From positions 57,945 to 121,944 of the forward strand of contig MU603973.1 of the NCBI GenBank assembly GCA_025201845.1: 64,000 bases of DNA, written 5' to 3'. This document shows, one piece after another, positions 30,433-39,167 of the stretch (its first letter is position 1; the number at the start of each line of letters is the position of its first letter). A program made the translations under genes and the position numbers. Origin of the DNA: Martensiomyces pterosporus (lineage: Eukaryota; Kickxellomycota; Kickxellomycetes; Kickxellales; Kickxellaceae). Under the pieces are notes generated by a model that was given only the letters and a program-made list of their open reading frames with translations, was not told the origin of the DNA and ran no database searches.

Positions 30433-31488
30433 TCAGGCTCTCAGCGAGCTCCACTGGTCGGGAAGATCAGAGCTATCTGGGTCCGACGAGATGATTTCTT
30501 CGAGTGACATGTAGCCATCAAACCCGCTGCCAGCAGCGGCCTTTGTTTGTTCGAGCTGGCACAGGAGCAGCGCACCAGCGTCGGCGCCAATGGCCATGAA
30601 CTCGACCAAAACTGATCTCGGCTGCCCGCTTTCGCCCACCGGCTGCTGCTGCTGCACCCCTGCTCCTCCCAATGGGGCATACAATAGATGCAGGTGCTCT
30701 AAGACAATCTCGGTTGTCTGGGACACCTTTTCGAGAAAGGCCGATGCCTTGACAATATCTCTGACCGACACCAACGAGAGGAACGGCATTCCCTGGATGT
30801 CAGAGGAATCAACATCGATGATTCGGCCAATTGAGTTGGTGGAAAATATTATTCGAGGGCCGCTGTCAGCGCTTGCATTATTCAAGTGGAGGCTGTCGAG
30901 GACAATGCAGGCTTGGTACGTTGTTTTGGTCGAGTACACCAAGGTCGTATCGATTGCGCCATCCTCAGCGCTCTGTGTGGATCTGAACTCGCTCCTGTTC
31001 GCCATGCTGTTGAGCTGTTGTTGTTGTTGTTGTTGTTGCTGTTGCTGTTGCTGTTGTTGTTGCTGTTGTTGTTGTTGTTGCTGCTGTTCAGCATCGCCGT
31101 TGTACAAACTACACTTGAATCCTTGCACGGTCATGGATCCCTGACTTTGCGACTCGATGGTGACGTCAGGATATGTGGTGAACAAGTTGAAACTGATGTT
31201 GTCGCAAGTAAAGGAAATCATGCGGACATATATCGGCTGGCCGATCTTGTTTTTTGCAAAGACGCTGGTCATGATAACGTTGTCATCCGTGTATCTGCCA
31301 AACTCTCTTTGGAACTTGTCCGCGTCGTCATCAGCGGCGATAAACTGGTGTGTGGATTTGCCCACCACGTCCTCTGGTTCGTACAAAAGCGCTTGGCGAA
31401 TACTGGACGACACGTACATGATGCGCAACTCGGGCGTCCTGTCGTGAATGCCGATACAGGTGATAGATGCTGGTCTTGAAGCTGCCAT
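30433..31488 (-). CDS. PAS-domain protein with poly-Gln tract, tandem copy 1
   Basis: The product is 351 residues. A PAS-like domain covers about residues 8-125 (YVSSSIRQALLYEPEDVVG, then IYVRMISFTCDNISFNL). A poly-Gln tract at about 132-158 separates it from a second PAS-like part (about 180-320) with RIIFSTNSIGRIIDVD. The C-terminus is acidic, GYMSLEEIISSDPDSSD followed by PDQWSS. The fold suggests light, redox or small-molecule sensing or partner binding, as in White-collar-type proteins, but there is no DNA-binding or kinase domain and no LOV-type Cys motif that I can see. Function is unknown. Confidence 0.82.
   Translation of the reverse strand: MAASRPASITCIGIHDRTPELRIMYVSSSIRQALLYEPEDVVGKSTHQFIAADDDADKFQREFGRYTDDNVIMTSVFAKNKIGQPIYVRMISFTCDNISFNLFTTYPDVTIESQSQGSMTVQGFKCSLYNGDAEQQQQQQQQQQQQQQQQQQQQQQQQLNSMANRSEFRSTQSAEDGAIDTTLVYSTKTTYQACIVLDSLHLNNASADSGPRIIFSTNSIGRIIDVDSSDIQGMPFLSLVSVRDIVKASAFLEKVSQTTEIVLEHLHLLYAPLGGAGVQQQQPVGESGQPRSVLVEFMAIGADAGALLLCQLEQTKAAAGSGFDGYMSLEEIISSDPDSSDLPDQWSSLRA
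31016..31088. repeat. (TTG/CTG)n poly-Gln coding tract
   Basis: A mixed TTG and CTG triplet run reads CAA/CAG on the minus strand and encodes roughly 25 Gln in PAS copy 1. It is absent from copy 2. Confidence 0.9.
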
Positions 31489-31901
31489 GATACACAGTCT
31501 TTTGCGCGTTCAGAGTAGCAGAAATTGAAGGTATTCCATGGAAAACGAGGAAGAGCAGCAAGCAAGCTGGAAAGGACGTGGAGGGGAGAGATCAGCAAGG
31601 CGGGGCTTGCATGCATACCTGTATGCCTTTCTTTTGTTTGGTACCTTAGCCACCCTAATATATTGGACAATGGGTGGCGATAAGGGCAATGGTTCCCTTT
31701 CAAGTGCCCATTTTGGAAAGCCGCCTCTGCTTACCCGATTTTGCCCCTCAGCCAATGCGCAGCTTGCCACTGCCTCTTGTGTCCAGCTGTCAATACTTAT
31801 TTACGCCAATGTCTATGAATGGTGTCAAAATATACAAAAGGAGCACAGTGACCACTATTGTATCAACGCAAAACTATCCGAATGTATGAGCCACGCAAGG
31901 C
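31489..31901. other. Intergenic region between PAS copies
   Basis: It should hold the promoter of PAS copy 1. The only weak core element is an AT-rich TAATATATT near 31655. No gene is seen. Confidence 0.45.
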
Positions 31902-32867
31902 TTAAAACGTGAACGATGACCACTGGTCCGGGAAATCAGAGCTATCTGGGTCTGACGAAATGATTTCCTCGAGGGACATGTACCCAGGCTCATCTCTGTC
32001 AGCGCCATCCTTCTTCTGCACCTTCTGGCACAGCAGCACCGCTCCGTCATCCGATATGGCGCCAATAAGCTCCACCTGGATCACGTCCCTGCCACCGCTC
32101 TCGTCATGGATGGGGCGGCGCAGCAGATTCAAAGCACACACGTGTGGTCTTGGGGTGCTTGTCAGGGCATCCATGAACACCGCCGCCTTGGTGATGTCTG
32201 CAGGCGCGACGATCGAGAAGAACGGCATGTTGATGACCTCGTACCCATCCATATGCCCGTCAAAGATGCGGCTGATCGAGTTGGTCACAAACACGACAGT
32301 GGGTCCCAGAGTGCTGTCGCCTGGCGGACGGTCGGGGCGGCTGAGCACAAAGCAAGCCTTGTCGCGGCACGCACGGGCAGTGTGTATGTGCGCCTTTCTC
32401 AGCGTGTCCATGGTGATCCGTGGATAGCTCAAATCAACCATTTCTTTCCCCACATCCCCGCCGCCGATGGAAAAGACCGAGCCGCCATTTGCCGCCGTAT
32501 CAAAATTCGATTCATGCTGCAGCTTGTACAACACCGACTCGCCGATATTCACGAAACCAAACTCCTCGTATGTGGTGACAATGGTGAAAATGTGGCCGGT
32601 GCAGTTGATGCATATGACGTGGGAAAAGATCGTCCTTCCGTCCTTGTGTCGGAGATTGTGTGGCATCAGCGTAACGCCTATCTCGGGGTTATCCGCAGGC
32701 CACGAGCAGCTGTAATGGCGTGCATGTTCGTCAGCCGAGTACTCCAGAATACTGGTGCCAACCATCTCCTCGGGCGCATATCCCAGTGCCTGGCGACAAT
32801 TGGAGGAGACATAGAGGATAACCTCGGGGCCTTGGCGCTCGTAGATCACAACGTACGATTGCGGCAT
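31902..32867 (-). CDS. PAS-domain protein, tandem copy 2
   Basis: The product is 321 residues from ATG 32867 (MPQSYVVIYERQG); the frame continues a little upstream but only with a non-ATG start. It parallels copy 1: YVSSNCRQALGYAPEEMVG in PAS 1, VVFVTNSISRIFDG in PAS 2, and the C-terminal tail GYMSLEEIISSDPDSSD followed by FPDQWSS. There is no Gln tract. Sequence between motifs is strongly diverged, while the last ~24 residues are nearly identical to copy 1. It is more Cys-rich than copy 1 (for example ICINCTG), which could matter for redox sensing. Confidence 0.82.
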   Translation of the reverse strand: MPQSYVVIYERQGPEVILYVSSNCRQALGYAPEEMVGTSILEYSADEHARHYSCSWPADNPEIGVTLMPHNLRHKDGRTIFSHVICINCTGHIFTIVTTYEEFGFVNIGESVLYKLQHESNFDTAANGGSVFSIGGGDVGKEMVDLSYPRITMDTLRKAHIHTARACRDKACFVLSRPDRPPGDSTLGPTVVFVTNSISRIFDGHMDGYEVINMPFFSIVAPADITKAAVFMDALTSTPRPHVCALNLLRRPIHDESGGRDVIQVELIGAISDDGAVLLCQKVQKKDGADRDEPGYMSLEEIISSDPDSSDFPDQWSSFTF

Positions 32868-33541
32868 CGGCTGCTCGGAAATGGGTATTAAATCAGGGTG
32901 CACTAGCAAAGCGATCTCTTCATTAAGCGTATATTAGGGCTCGCGAAGAAAGACAGTGGCGTGGAAAGGGGCGTCGCATAAATAGAATAAAACAAAATAA
33001 AGAGCAAACAGCAAATGCACATGGGCTAGAGCAGAGAAGAGAGGCCGCTATTTCGCCGGCCACCCCCGTTTTCCGCGCTAGGCCCTCTTGCACATGGCTG
33101 TGGATGCAAGCAGGGAGAGGGATTGTCCTGTGGACATTGTGTTGCCAGCTGTGGTCATGAAGAGCAAGGAGCTGCGCGTCTGGCAGTTGTTGTGGCACAC
33201 CCCGATGCGGGAAATAGCCCGCTGTGCAGAGGCAGCTAACAGCGTCCGCGCTCCCCTTTTGTCCAGCTCTTTCTAATGCAGTATACCCAGTGGAGCGGCA
33301 AGCCTAGTGCCTGAAGCAGGTTTTTCGCGTTTCGGAATGGCTGTTATCAGCCTTGATCAAGAGGTAGCAAATGGGTAAACAAGTGAATGGGCGAGCGACT
33401 AAATGCAGAAATGCGAATGATTAACAAGCGAAAAAAAAGCAAAAAGATGAACATAAAAGGCATGAGGATTTGCTGCGTGTGAAAAGAAAATAGAAGGCGC
33501 CTGAATGAGCAGGGGGCGAGCTTCTGGAGCACTCTTCGGCT
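32868..33541. other. Intergenic region, no gene seen
   Basis: It holds the promoter of PAS copy 2 and the 3' side of the ZIP transporter. No ORF has recognisable content. Confidence 0.5.
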
Positions 33542-34897
33542 TTACGCCCACTTGCCAATGACGGACATGGCAGCACAGCCCAGGTACATGGCGCCAAAGT
33601 ACACCAGGCGCAGCGTCCTTGGGTAACCGCGGAACTCCTCTGACCCAAACTCCTCGACGAGCAGATTGACAATAGCCGAGTACATCAAAATGCCTGCCGA
33701 CAGGCCGTCCAGCACGCCCATGGTCATCAAGGTGCTGGGCGATCTGGGTGCAAATGACTCTCTAATGCCAATGCCAATGACCTGACCCAGGGGAGTGGTT
33801 AGCGCAAACACCAGGGCATTGGCAGCAGCGAGGAGCACGGCATGGCGAGGGAACTTGAGTGCAGCGATTCTGGTTCCCAGCGCCAGCCCCTCAAAGAACT
33901 GGTGGAAGCTGATCGCTGCCAAAAGCGTCTTGAACTCTGTGCCGCCCGTCACCGCCAGTGTCATGCCGATGATCACCGAATGCAGGGCAATGCCCAGCTC
34001 GAGGATGTACGTCGACAGGTGCTTGCGCCTTTGATCCATGTCAATCAGCATAGCGGCATGAGCGTGTCCATGAGCAGGCTGCTTCTCCAGCTGCTCGCCA
34101 TCCACAGCCTCCTCCTCCTCCTCCTCCTCCACCTCTTCTCCCTCGTCGTCGCCCTGGCACATGCTCTTGGAAACCCTAACTCTTGGGCGCGTGTTCACTG
34201 GGATGCTTTCCGGCAGCCCAGCCCCATGTGTCTTGAGCATGCGGCCCGTGAGTATGTGCTCCATCAAATGCATAGCCAATATGGCCAGCATTGCCAGGAA
34301 CCCCGGCCAGCTATCAAAGTCGCCCATCCTCCCCTCCAGACAGCTGTCCTTCAACGACTCAGTGGCACCACCCAGCATGTGGATGAAGGCAGTGGAGAGG
34401 ATGACGCCGGCACCAAAAAACTTGCCGATGGTAATCGCAGTAGGGCTAATGCTGAGCCATCTGACATGCTTGCACAAAATGGGGAAGAACGAGCCCAGGC
34501 TGCTGACAGCGAGGATGATGAACACGGCGCTGATTTGCAAGTTGCGGTCCCAGTTCTCGACGCCGGCAGCCATACACTCGGCCCTGGGCTCACGCGCCTG
34601 GTTGGCATTGAGTTCCGTTGAGGACTCGCTGCCCCGCGTGGCTGGTGCCTCGGAGCCGGTGGGTTCGGTGCCGAGCTCGTCGGTCTCGGACGCCTGTGGC
34701 GTAGCTGTGGGCAGGCTTTGGAAGATGATATGGCTTGCTGCGCTCCGGCTGCCACTGTTGGACGATGGCATGTCAACAGCACTTGCGAGCGAGGCGGATT
34801 GAGGCGTGGGCGCGGTTCTGGTAAGATCATCGGATGCTACCAGCAAAACGGAGCCTGCCAACAGTAGCGCGGAGACGATGGCCTTTGGCACAATCAT
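33542..34897 (-). CDS. ZIP-family zinc transporter
   Basis: The product is 451 residues. Residues 1-22 look like a signal peptide, followed by a ~100-residue Ser/Thr-rich extracellular segment. Eight hydrophobic segments follow. The family motifs LHSVIIGMTLAVTG (TM4) and SFHQFFEGLALGTRI (TM5) carry the metal-site His and Glu. The loop between TM3 and TM4 has an acidic Glu run and a short His motif (HGHAHAAM), shared with other ZIP I-type carriers. It should import zinc or iron into the cytosol across the plasma membrane. The long soluble N-terminus is unusual among yeast Zrt1/2-type proteins. Confidence 0.92.
   Translation of the reverse strand: MIVPKAIVSALLLAGSVLLVASDDLTRTAPTPQSASLASAVDMPSSNSGSRSAASHIIFQSLPTATPQASETDELGTEPTGSEAPATRGSESSTELNANQAREPRAECMAAGVENWDRNLQISAVFIILAVSSLGSFFPILCKHVRWLSISPTAITIGKFFGAGVILSTAFIHMLGGATESLKDSCLEGRMGDFDSWPGFLAMLAILAMHLMEHILTGRMLKTHGAGLPESIPVNTRPRVRVSKSMCQGDDEGEEVEEEEEEEAVDGEQLEKQPAHGHAHAAMLIDMDQRRKHLSTYILELGIALHSVIIGMTLAVTGGTEFKTLLAAISFHQFFEGLALGTRIAALKFPRHAVLLAAANALVFALTTPLGQVIGIGIRESFAPRSPSTLMTMGVLDGLSAGILMYSAIVNLLVEEFGSEEFRGYPRTLRLVYFGAMYLGCAAMSVIGKWA
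34108..34135. repeat. (CCT)n acidic-loop coding tract
   Basis: A CCT/CTC triplet run reads GAG/GAA on the minus strand and encodes the poly-Glu part of the ZIP cytosolic loop. Confidence 0.85.
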
Positions 34898-35629
34898 GGT
34901 GGAAGGAGTCGGCTATGCCTGCGTATTTTGCTAAGGGGAGAGATGGGCGTGTACGTTGTTGCGAATGAGAGAAGGATGGAGAAGAAAAGACAAGTGGCGA
35001 GGGGAGGAGGAGGAGGAGGAGAAAAGAGAGATGCGCTGAGATGGCTGAGCCTGAGATGTGGCAACGGCATGAACAGCAACGAAAACATCCTTGGTGCAAC
35101 CCCTTTCATTCCCTGTCGGCAAAAATGACCTTGCCCCTTGGTGAAAACTACCCGAGTAGAAAGGGAAATGGCCTGAATGGCAGAGGAGGGGCGTGCGCTG
35201 CAGGCGAACGTTGAAGGGGGTGCGAGTGGAAACGTTCGCTATTCCTACAAGTATTGCAAGCACATGGGACGAAATGCGACGATTCCTGCTACTGCTCGTA
35301 GTCCTGGGGAGGGAGGGTGGCGCCGCTCTGCACCATTCACAACGTATGAAGGCGCCAAAAATGAGCTATCCTGGCATATCGTATACTGGATTAACAGGGC
35401 GTCAAGTATCAGGTGAGATCATCACCATCGTAATCATCAGATGGACAGCGGGGCCTGTGCGAGCTTACTTAATTGGTGGATCCCATCACTTGCAAAGCGG
35501 CTCCTTGCGCACGTCCACTCGTCCCCAATCCACTAGGAGCAGCGCCCGCTATTACCTTAAGCAATCTGCACTTCTCCCTCTCTCGATCCCTTTGTATCTA
35601 CCGCGACTACTGCCACCGTTTTTGAGCTA
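34898..35629. other. Divergent intergenic region (ZIP / small TM protein)
   Basis: The promoters of both neighbours lie here. A GGAGGAGGAGGA run occurs near 35005-35020, and the sequence just before 35630 is pyrimidine-rich. I looked for a Zap1-type ACCTTNAAGGT element and did not find a clear one. Confidence 0.5.
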
Positions 35630-35936
35630 ATGGCGCTGATTAAGAACAACCCGAAATCCATTCTCGCTGCATGGTAAGAGCAGGAGCCATAGCACGAATA
35701 CTCACGCCTTGATCTAGACACAGGGCTTATAGCACTTGCTCGCTGTGTGCTTTTGTAGGAGCGCGATCATTGCTGTTGGGTTTGGAACCTTTGTATACGC
35801 CAAGGACATTGTGAGCAACGAGCGCCGAGCCGACGAGATCCGCAGAATCAAGCGCGACCGCAGACAAGGCGCCTACAGCGACTACAACAAGCTCCACGAG
35901 AACCCCAACGAGGACACCAAGCAGCAAGAACAATAG
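35630..35936 (+). CDS. Small single-pass membrane protein (two exons)
   Basis: Exons are 35630-35673 and 35759-35936; the 85-base intron begins GTAAGA and ends TTTTGTAG, splitting a Trp codon. The product is 73 residues. Residues 10-28 form one hydrophobic segment (ILAAWSAIIAVGFGTFVYA), followed by a charged helix (RRADEIRRIKRDRR). It resembles small fungal mitochondrial or DUF4748-like proteins, but I am not certain of the family. No cleavable signal is clear; a mitochondrial inner-membrane location is a guess from the short N-terminus and basic helix. Splice signals, frame continuity and a poly(A) signal support it as real. Confidence 0.75.
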
Positions 35937-35983
35937 CTCCTCTCTGCAAGGCAGAAGCAGAGCTGGCTCCCTGGCTTGAGTAG

Positions 35984-35989
35984 AATAAA
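35984..35989 (+). terminator. Poly(A) signal of the small TM protein gene
   Basis: AATAAA, overlapping a second AATAAAT, lies ~48 bases after the stop codon. Confidence 0.55.
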
Positions 35990-36243
35990 TAAATCTGCGC
36001 TGTTTACTCTAAGATTACCGTTGTTTTTTTCTGCCAGCGCCGGCACTGCCCCTCGGACATCTTTTTTTGGGGGTGGCAAGCCTTTTTCCAGCGAGCTGTG
36101 CTTCTTTATTGCTACTGCACTTTTTTCTTTTTTCCTTCTTTCCGCTGCTTTCTCGCACAAACCTTTTCCTTCTCTCTTCTTAGAGTCCTCCATTTTCCTT
36201 TCTGAAAATCTATTTGCAAAGGCGGAGAGAATCTGCTTCGATT

Positions 36244-37320
36244 ATGAGCGCAACTGAAGTAACCGACCACAAGCGCAAGCGCCAGGACAGCATAAAGGCA
36301 GCAGACAACGAGGAAGCAGAAGAAAGCACAACGCCGCCAACCACCGCCACCTCTACGCCCACCACCACCACCAATGATAATCCGAGTCCATCGAAAAAGC
36401 CCCGTACCAGCGTAGACGAAGAAGAGCCGAAAGACACCAATGACAAAGTAGAAAAGGAGCAGCAGGAGGAAAAGCCAAAGACCCGCGTGTTTGGCTCGGG
36501 CTTTGGCAGCGGTCTGGGATTCAGCAGCTTTGCTAGCGCTGCCAAGGTCTCCTCGCCATTTGCTGCGTTTACCAGTTCGACCAGTGGCTTCGCAAAGTAT
36601 GCCAGTAGCAGTACAGCAGGTGCTAGCGGACACGAGGAAAAGACTGGGGGCAGCGAGGAGCAAGACGGTAACAAGTCCGACGAGGACGAGGACGAGAACG
36701 AGAGCAGTGAAGCCGCGGCCGGCAGCAAGACATTCGAGGACTTGCTAAAGACACAGGGTAGGGAGACCCTGGAGGGAAGTACAAAGACCAATGGCGCGGA
36801 CACTTTGGCCACGGGAGAGGCCCAGGAGGGTGTGCCGGTGAGGACGTTTGAGGAGGACGAGACGTGCCTGTTCTCGACAAAGGCCAAGCTGTTTGAGCTT
36901 GAGGGAAGCAACTGGAAGGAGCGCGGTGCGGGCCAGTTCAAGGTCAACCAGAAGAACGATGACAGGGCAAAGGTCCGCTTGGTTATGCGCACCGATGCCA
37001 CGTTTAGGCTGATCCTTAACGTGCCCCTGTTCTTTGGAATGAAGGCTGTCAATGAACGTAGGTTTGTGAGATTCACTTGCTTTGACGTTGAGACAAAGTC
37101 GCCCATCACCTTTGCCCTGAGATTCCCGTCAGAGGATACGGCTGCCGATGCGTATGTCCATATTGGGAGGAACATCCCCAAGGAGGAAGGGGAAGCTGCT
37201 TGCGGTGAAAGCGAACGCGAAGAGGAGGAGGATCTTTCCTCTGAAAAGAGCGAGGAAGAAGACAGCGGTGATGGCGACGAAAAGGAGAGCGACAGTGAGG
37301 AGGAGAACGATAGCAACTAA
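36244..37320 (+). CDS. RanBP3/Yrb2-type Ran-binding protein
   Basis: The product is 358 residues from ATG 36244. The N-terminus is charged with nuclear-localisation-like KRKR and KKPR clusters. An FG-type segment (FGSGFGSGLGFSSF) lies near residue 81. The RanBP1-type domain runs from about residue 210 to 320 (CLFSTKAKLFEL, WKERGAGQFKVN, RLVMRTDATFRLILNVPLF). The C-terminus is strongly acidic. RanBP3/Yrb2 proteins are nuclear cofactors of exportin 1 (Crm1), binding Ran-GTP. The order NLS, FG region, RanBD fits that family better than cytosolic RanBP1. Confidence 0.9.
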   Translation: MSATEVTDHKRKRQDSIKAADNEEAEESTTPPTTATSTPTTTTNDNPSPSKKPRTSVDEEEPKDTNDKVEKEQQEEKPKTRVFGSGFGSGLGFSSFASAAKVSSPFAAFTSSTSGFAKYASSSTAGASGHEEKTGGSEEQDGNKSDEDEDENESSEAAAGSKTFEDLLKTQGRETLEGSTKTNGADTLATGEAQEGVPVRTFEEDETCLFSTKAKLFELEGSNWKERGAGQFKVNQKNDDRAKVRLVMRTDATFRLILNVPLFFGMKAVNERRFVRFTCFDVETKSPITFALRFPSEDTAADAYVHIGRNIPKEEGEAACGESEREEEEDLSSEKSEEEDSGDGDEKESDSEEENDSN

Positions 37321-37433
37321 ACTGCAACTGTTAAAAAAATACATTTTCAAAAACTTGCTGCTTTGCTGCTCGCCTTGCCCATCTCCGCTATTGTCCAACT
37401 AAGCTTCTATTTATGTCTACAGCAACGTGAGAA

Positions 37434-38387
37434 CTAGGCTTGCAGGGCGCTGTCGTAGCGCGTAGCTACCATCTTTCCGCCGCCGCCCGTAAACCCGGTG
37501 CCCTCCGAATCCAGCCGAATGGCATCTTCGTCCCCACGCACCTTCTTTTGGCACACGAAGCAGGCACCTGCAGGCATAACAAAATTGCTGACGCACCGGT
37601 GGCAGATCGCGTGGCCACAGGGCTTGAGCACATCGATTTTGGTGCTGTTTGACAGGGACTTGTCACACGAAGGGCAGAGTTTTTCGCCATTGGATCCGCT
37701 CCGGAACTTCACCTCGACAAGATGCTTGGGCTTTAGTGGGTGGGGCGGTGACGATGCATAGCACTGTACCGACTGTTTCCTGGGGTCGGTGGGCACGTTT
37801 TTGGCCTCTGGAGCCAGGCTGGGGATCCAGAAACTGGGTAGCTTTGGTCTTTTGTCGCTCTCCTCTGCATCTACATCGGCAGTCTCCTTCCCCTTCGCGC
37901 GAGAAAAAACCTGCGCAGCTACAGCGGCTGTACCGTCTGCCGATGACTTGTCCTCGATCAGCAATTTCGCCTTTTTTTCGCCACCCTGCTCCTCAGCAGC
38001 ATCGCCATCAGCACTGCGCTTTGCTTTGCTGCCCTGCAGACCGACCTGGCTCTCCATGTACCGCTGAACTAGCACTTCTTCCCTGCGCCTTTCACGCTGC
38101 TTCTCCTCAGTCCTCTCCTTACGCTTATACTCGTCGTATTCTGCCTGTGCGCGCTTAATTGCTTTCTTTTGCTCCAACATACCCGAAAGCACGCACTCTT
38201 TGCATGAAAGGTGCCCATTGCTGCATACCATGGGGACGCGCGCTGTGTTGAGGCACAGGTAGCATGCGTCGAAAACTCGCTTGGAGTCGCTGCCCAGTCG
38301 CTTGCTCTTCGTGCCGTAGTCCACCATCTGCCGCTCGGCGTAGGTGAACACGCCGGACGCTGTGTTGTTCTTTGAGTGGCGTACCAT
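37434..38387 (-). CDS. NOSIP-type RING/U-box E3 ligase
   Basis: The product is 317 residues, starting at MVRHSKNNTASGVFTYAER, which is the family's usual N-terminus (R-H-x-K-N). A first zinc/U-box half starts at CYLCLNTARVPMV with GHLSCKECV, and a second near the C-terminus at CPSCDKSL with PCGHAICHRCV and CFVCQKKV. Between them are a basic coiled coil (KRKERTEEKQRERRREEV) and a disordered linker. NOSIP proteins are nuclear E3 ubiquitin ligases associated with spliceosomes in many eukaryotes. The start is chosen at 38387 because homology begins exactly there. Confidence 0.9.
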   Translation of the reverse strand: MVRHSKNNTASGVFTYAERQMVDYGTKSKRLGSDSKRVFDACYLCLNTARVPMVCSNGHLSCKECVLSGMLEQKKAIKRAQAEYDEYKRKERTEEKQRERRREEVLVQRYMESQVGLQGSKAKRSADGDAAEEQGGEKKAKLLIEDKSSADGTAAVAAQVFSRAKGKETADVDAEESDKRPKLPSFWIPSLAPEAKNVPTDPRKQSVQCYASSPPHPLKPKHLVEVKFRSGSNGEKLCPSCDKSLSNSTKIDVLKPCGHAICHRCVSNFVMPAGACFVCQKKVRGDEDAIRLDSEGTGFTGGGGKMVATRYDSALQA

Positions 38388-38940
38388 CCCGTATGTGCTT
38401 CTTGTTTCAAGTATATCTAGCAAAAGGTAGGATGCTGTGAGTGGGGGGCCTTCGGAAAATGTAACGGCCAATCTAAACGCGAGCTGCACACTCCTATTCG
38501 GTTATGGAGAGATGCCATATTCCATTGCAGCCAGCTCTTACCCCCGACCTGACCCGACACTGGCCTTGCAGCTGCCCGCAAGCGTTGTTATTCAACCTCC
38601 CTGTCTTAGATCGCTAGCTTGTCACAACCTCCCGCATGCTTCTACTGCAGTTGCGGTAGTGTTGGTGACACGCTGGTTCTCAGCCACATCTGCTGCCTTC
38701 CATAGCAACCTGACCATGCATCCTTCACCTGGTGTGTAAGTGCTGACACTTACTCCTCTTCTCACCGTCGGACTAACGCATAGCCAGTTCAATATTTATC
38801 CCAAAACACGTCTGCTGCAAATGCAGCCAAGTCCAGTGTGTGGAGCCATTTGTCACACAAATGCCCTTGATTGACAAATACGATTGCATACATGCGTAAG
38901 TTTCGGGGGACAGAAGCGAGTTCCGGATCAGGAGCATCGG
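38388..38940. other. Intergenic region before the tRNA gene
   Basis: It holds the promoter of the NOSIP-type gene. No other gene is seen. Confidence 0.5.
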
Positions 38941-39013
38941 GTCCTGTTGGCTCAGTTGGTAGAGCGTGAGTCTCATAATCTCAAGGTCGTGAGTTCGAGC
39001 CTCACACAGGGCA
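38941..39013 (+). tRNA. tRNA-Met (CAT), elongator type
   Basis: A 73-base cloverleaf can be drawn. The acceptor stem GTCCTGT pairs with ACAGGGC (one G-T wobble). The D arm is GCTCAGTTGGTAGAGC. The anticodon stem TGAGT/TCTCA encloses the loop CTCATAA with anticodon CAT, with a mismatch at the last stem pair. The T stem GTGAG/CTCAC encloses TTCGAGC. The discriminator base is A and there is no intron. T54-type TTCGA and the absence of the initiator A1-U72 pair favour elongator tRNA-Met. Confidence 0.93.
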
Positions 39014-39016
39014 GCA

Positions 39017-39021
39017 TTTTT
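39017..39021 (+). terminator. RNA polymerase III terminator of the tRNA gene
   Basis: A run of five T begins four bases after the tRNA 3' end. A longer T-run at 39059-39077 would serve as a backup. Confidence 0.7.
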
Positions 39022-39058
39022 GCCCTTCGTGAATGCGGTGGGTGGTCTGGAGGCATAC

Positions 39059-39077
39059 TTTTTTTTTTTTTTTTTTT
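39059..39077. repeat. Poly-T run
   Basis: Nineteen T residues lie between the tRNA gene and the 3' end of NADPH oxidase copy 1. It is a possible backup Pol III terminator or an old retroposed A-tail read from the other strand. Confidence 0.8.
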
Positions 39078-39167
39078 GCTTTCTTTCGGCGGGCACTGCA
39101 TCCGCCATCTCCTGAATCTGCATCACGCCATTTGAGAGGTAGACGCTCAGGTGGAAGGGACTGTATA

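Noticed and set aside
31016..31088. Triplet run considered as a CRISPR-like or satellite array
   Set aside because: It lies in frame inside a PAS gene and simply encodes poly-Gln.
34898..35629. Zap1-type zinc-responsive element ahead of the ZIP transporter
   Set aside because: Only a loose ACCTTGCCCCTTGGT stretch near 35127 was found, which does not fit ACCTTNAAGGT.
36210..37316. 368-codon open frame antisense to the RanBP3-type gene
   Set aside because: Ser-rich mirror of an acidic, Glu-rich coding strand, where GAG/GAA reads CTC/TTC.
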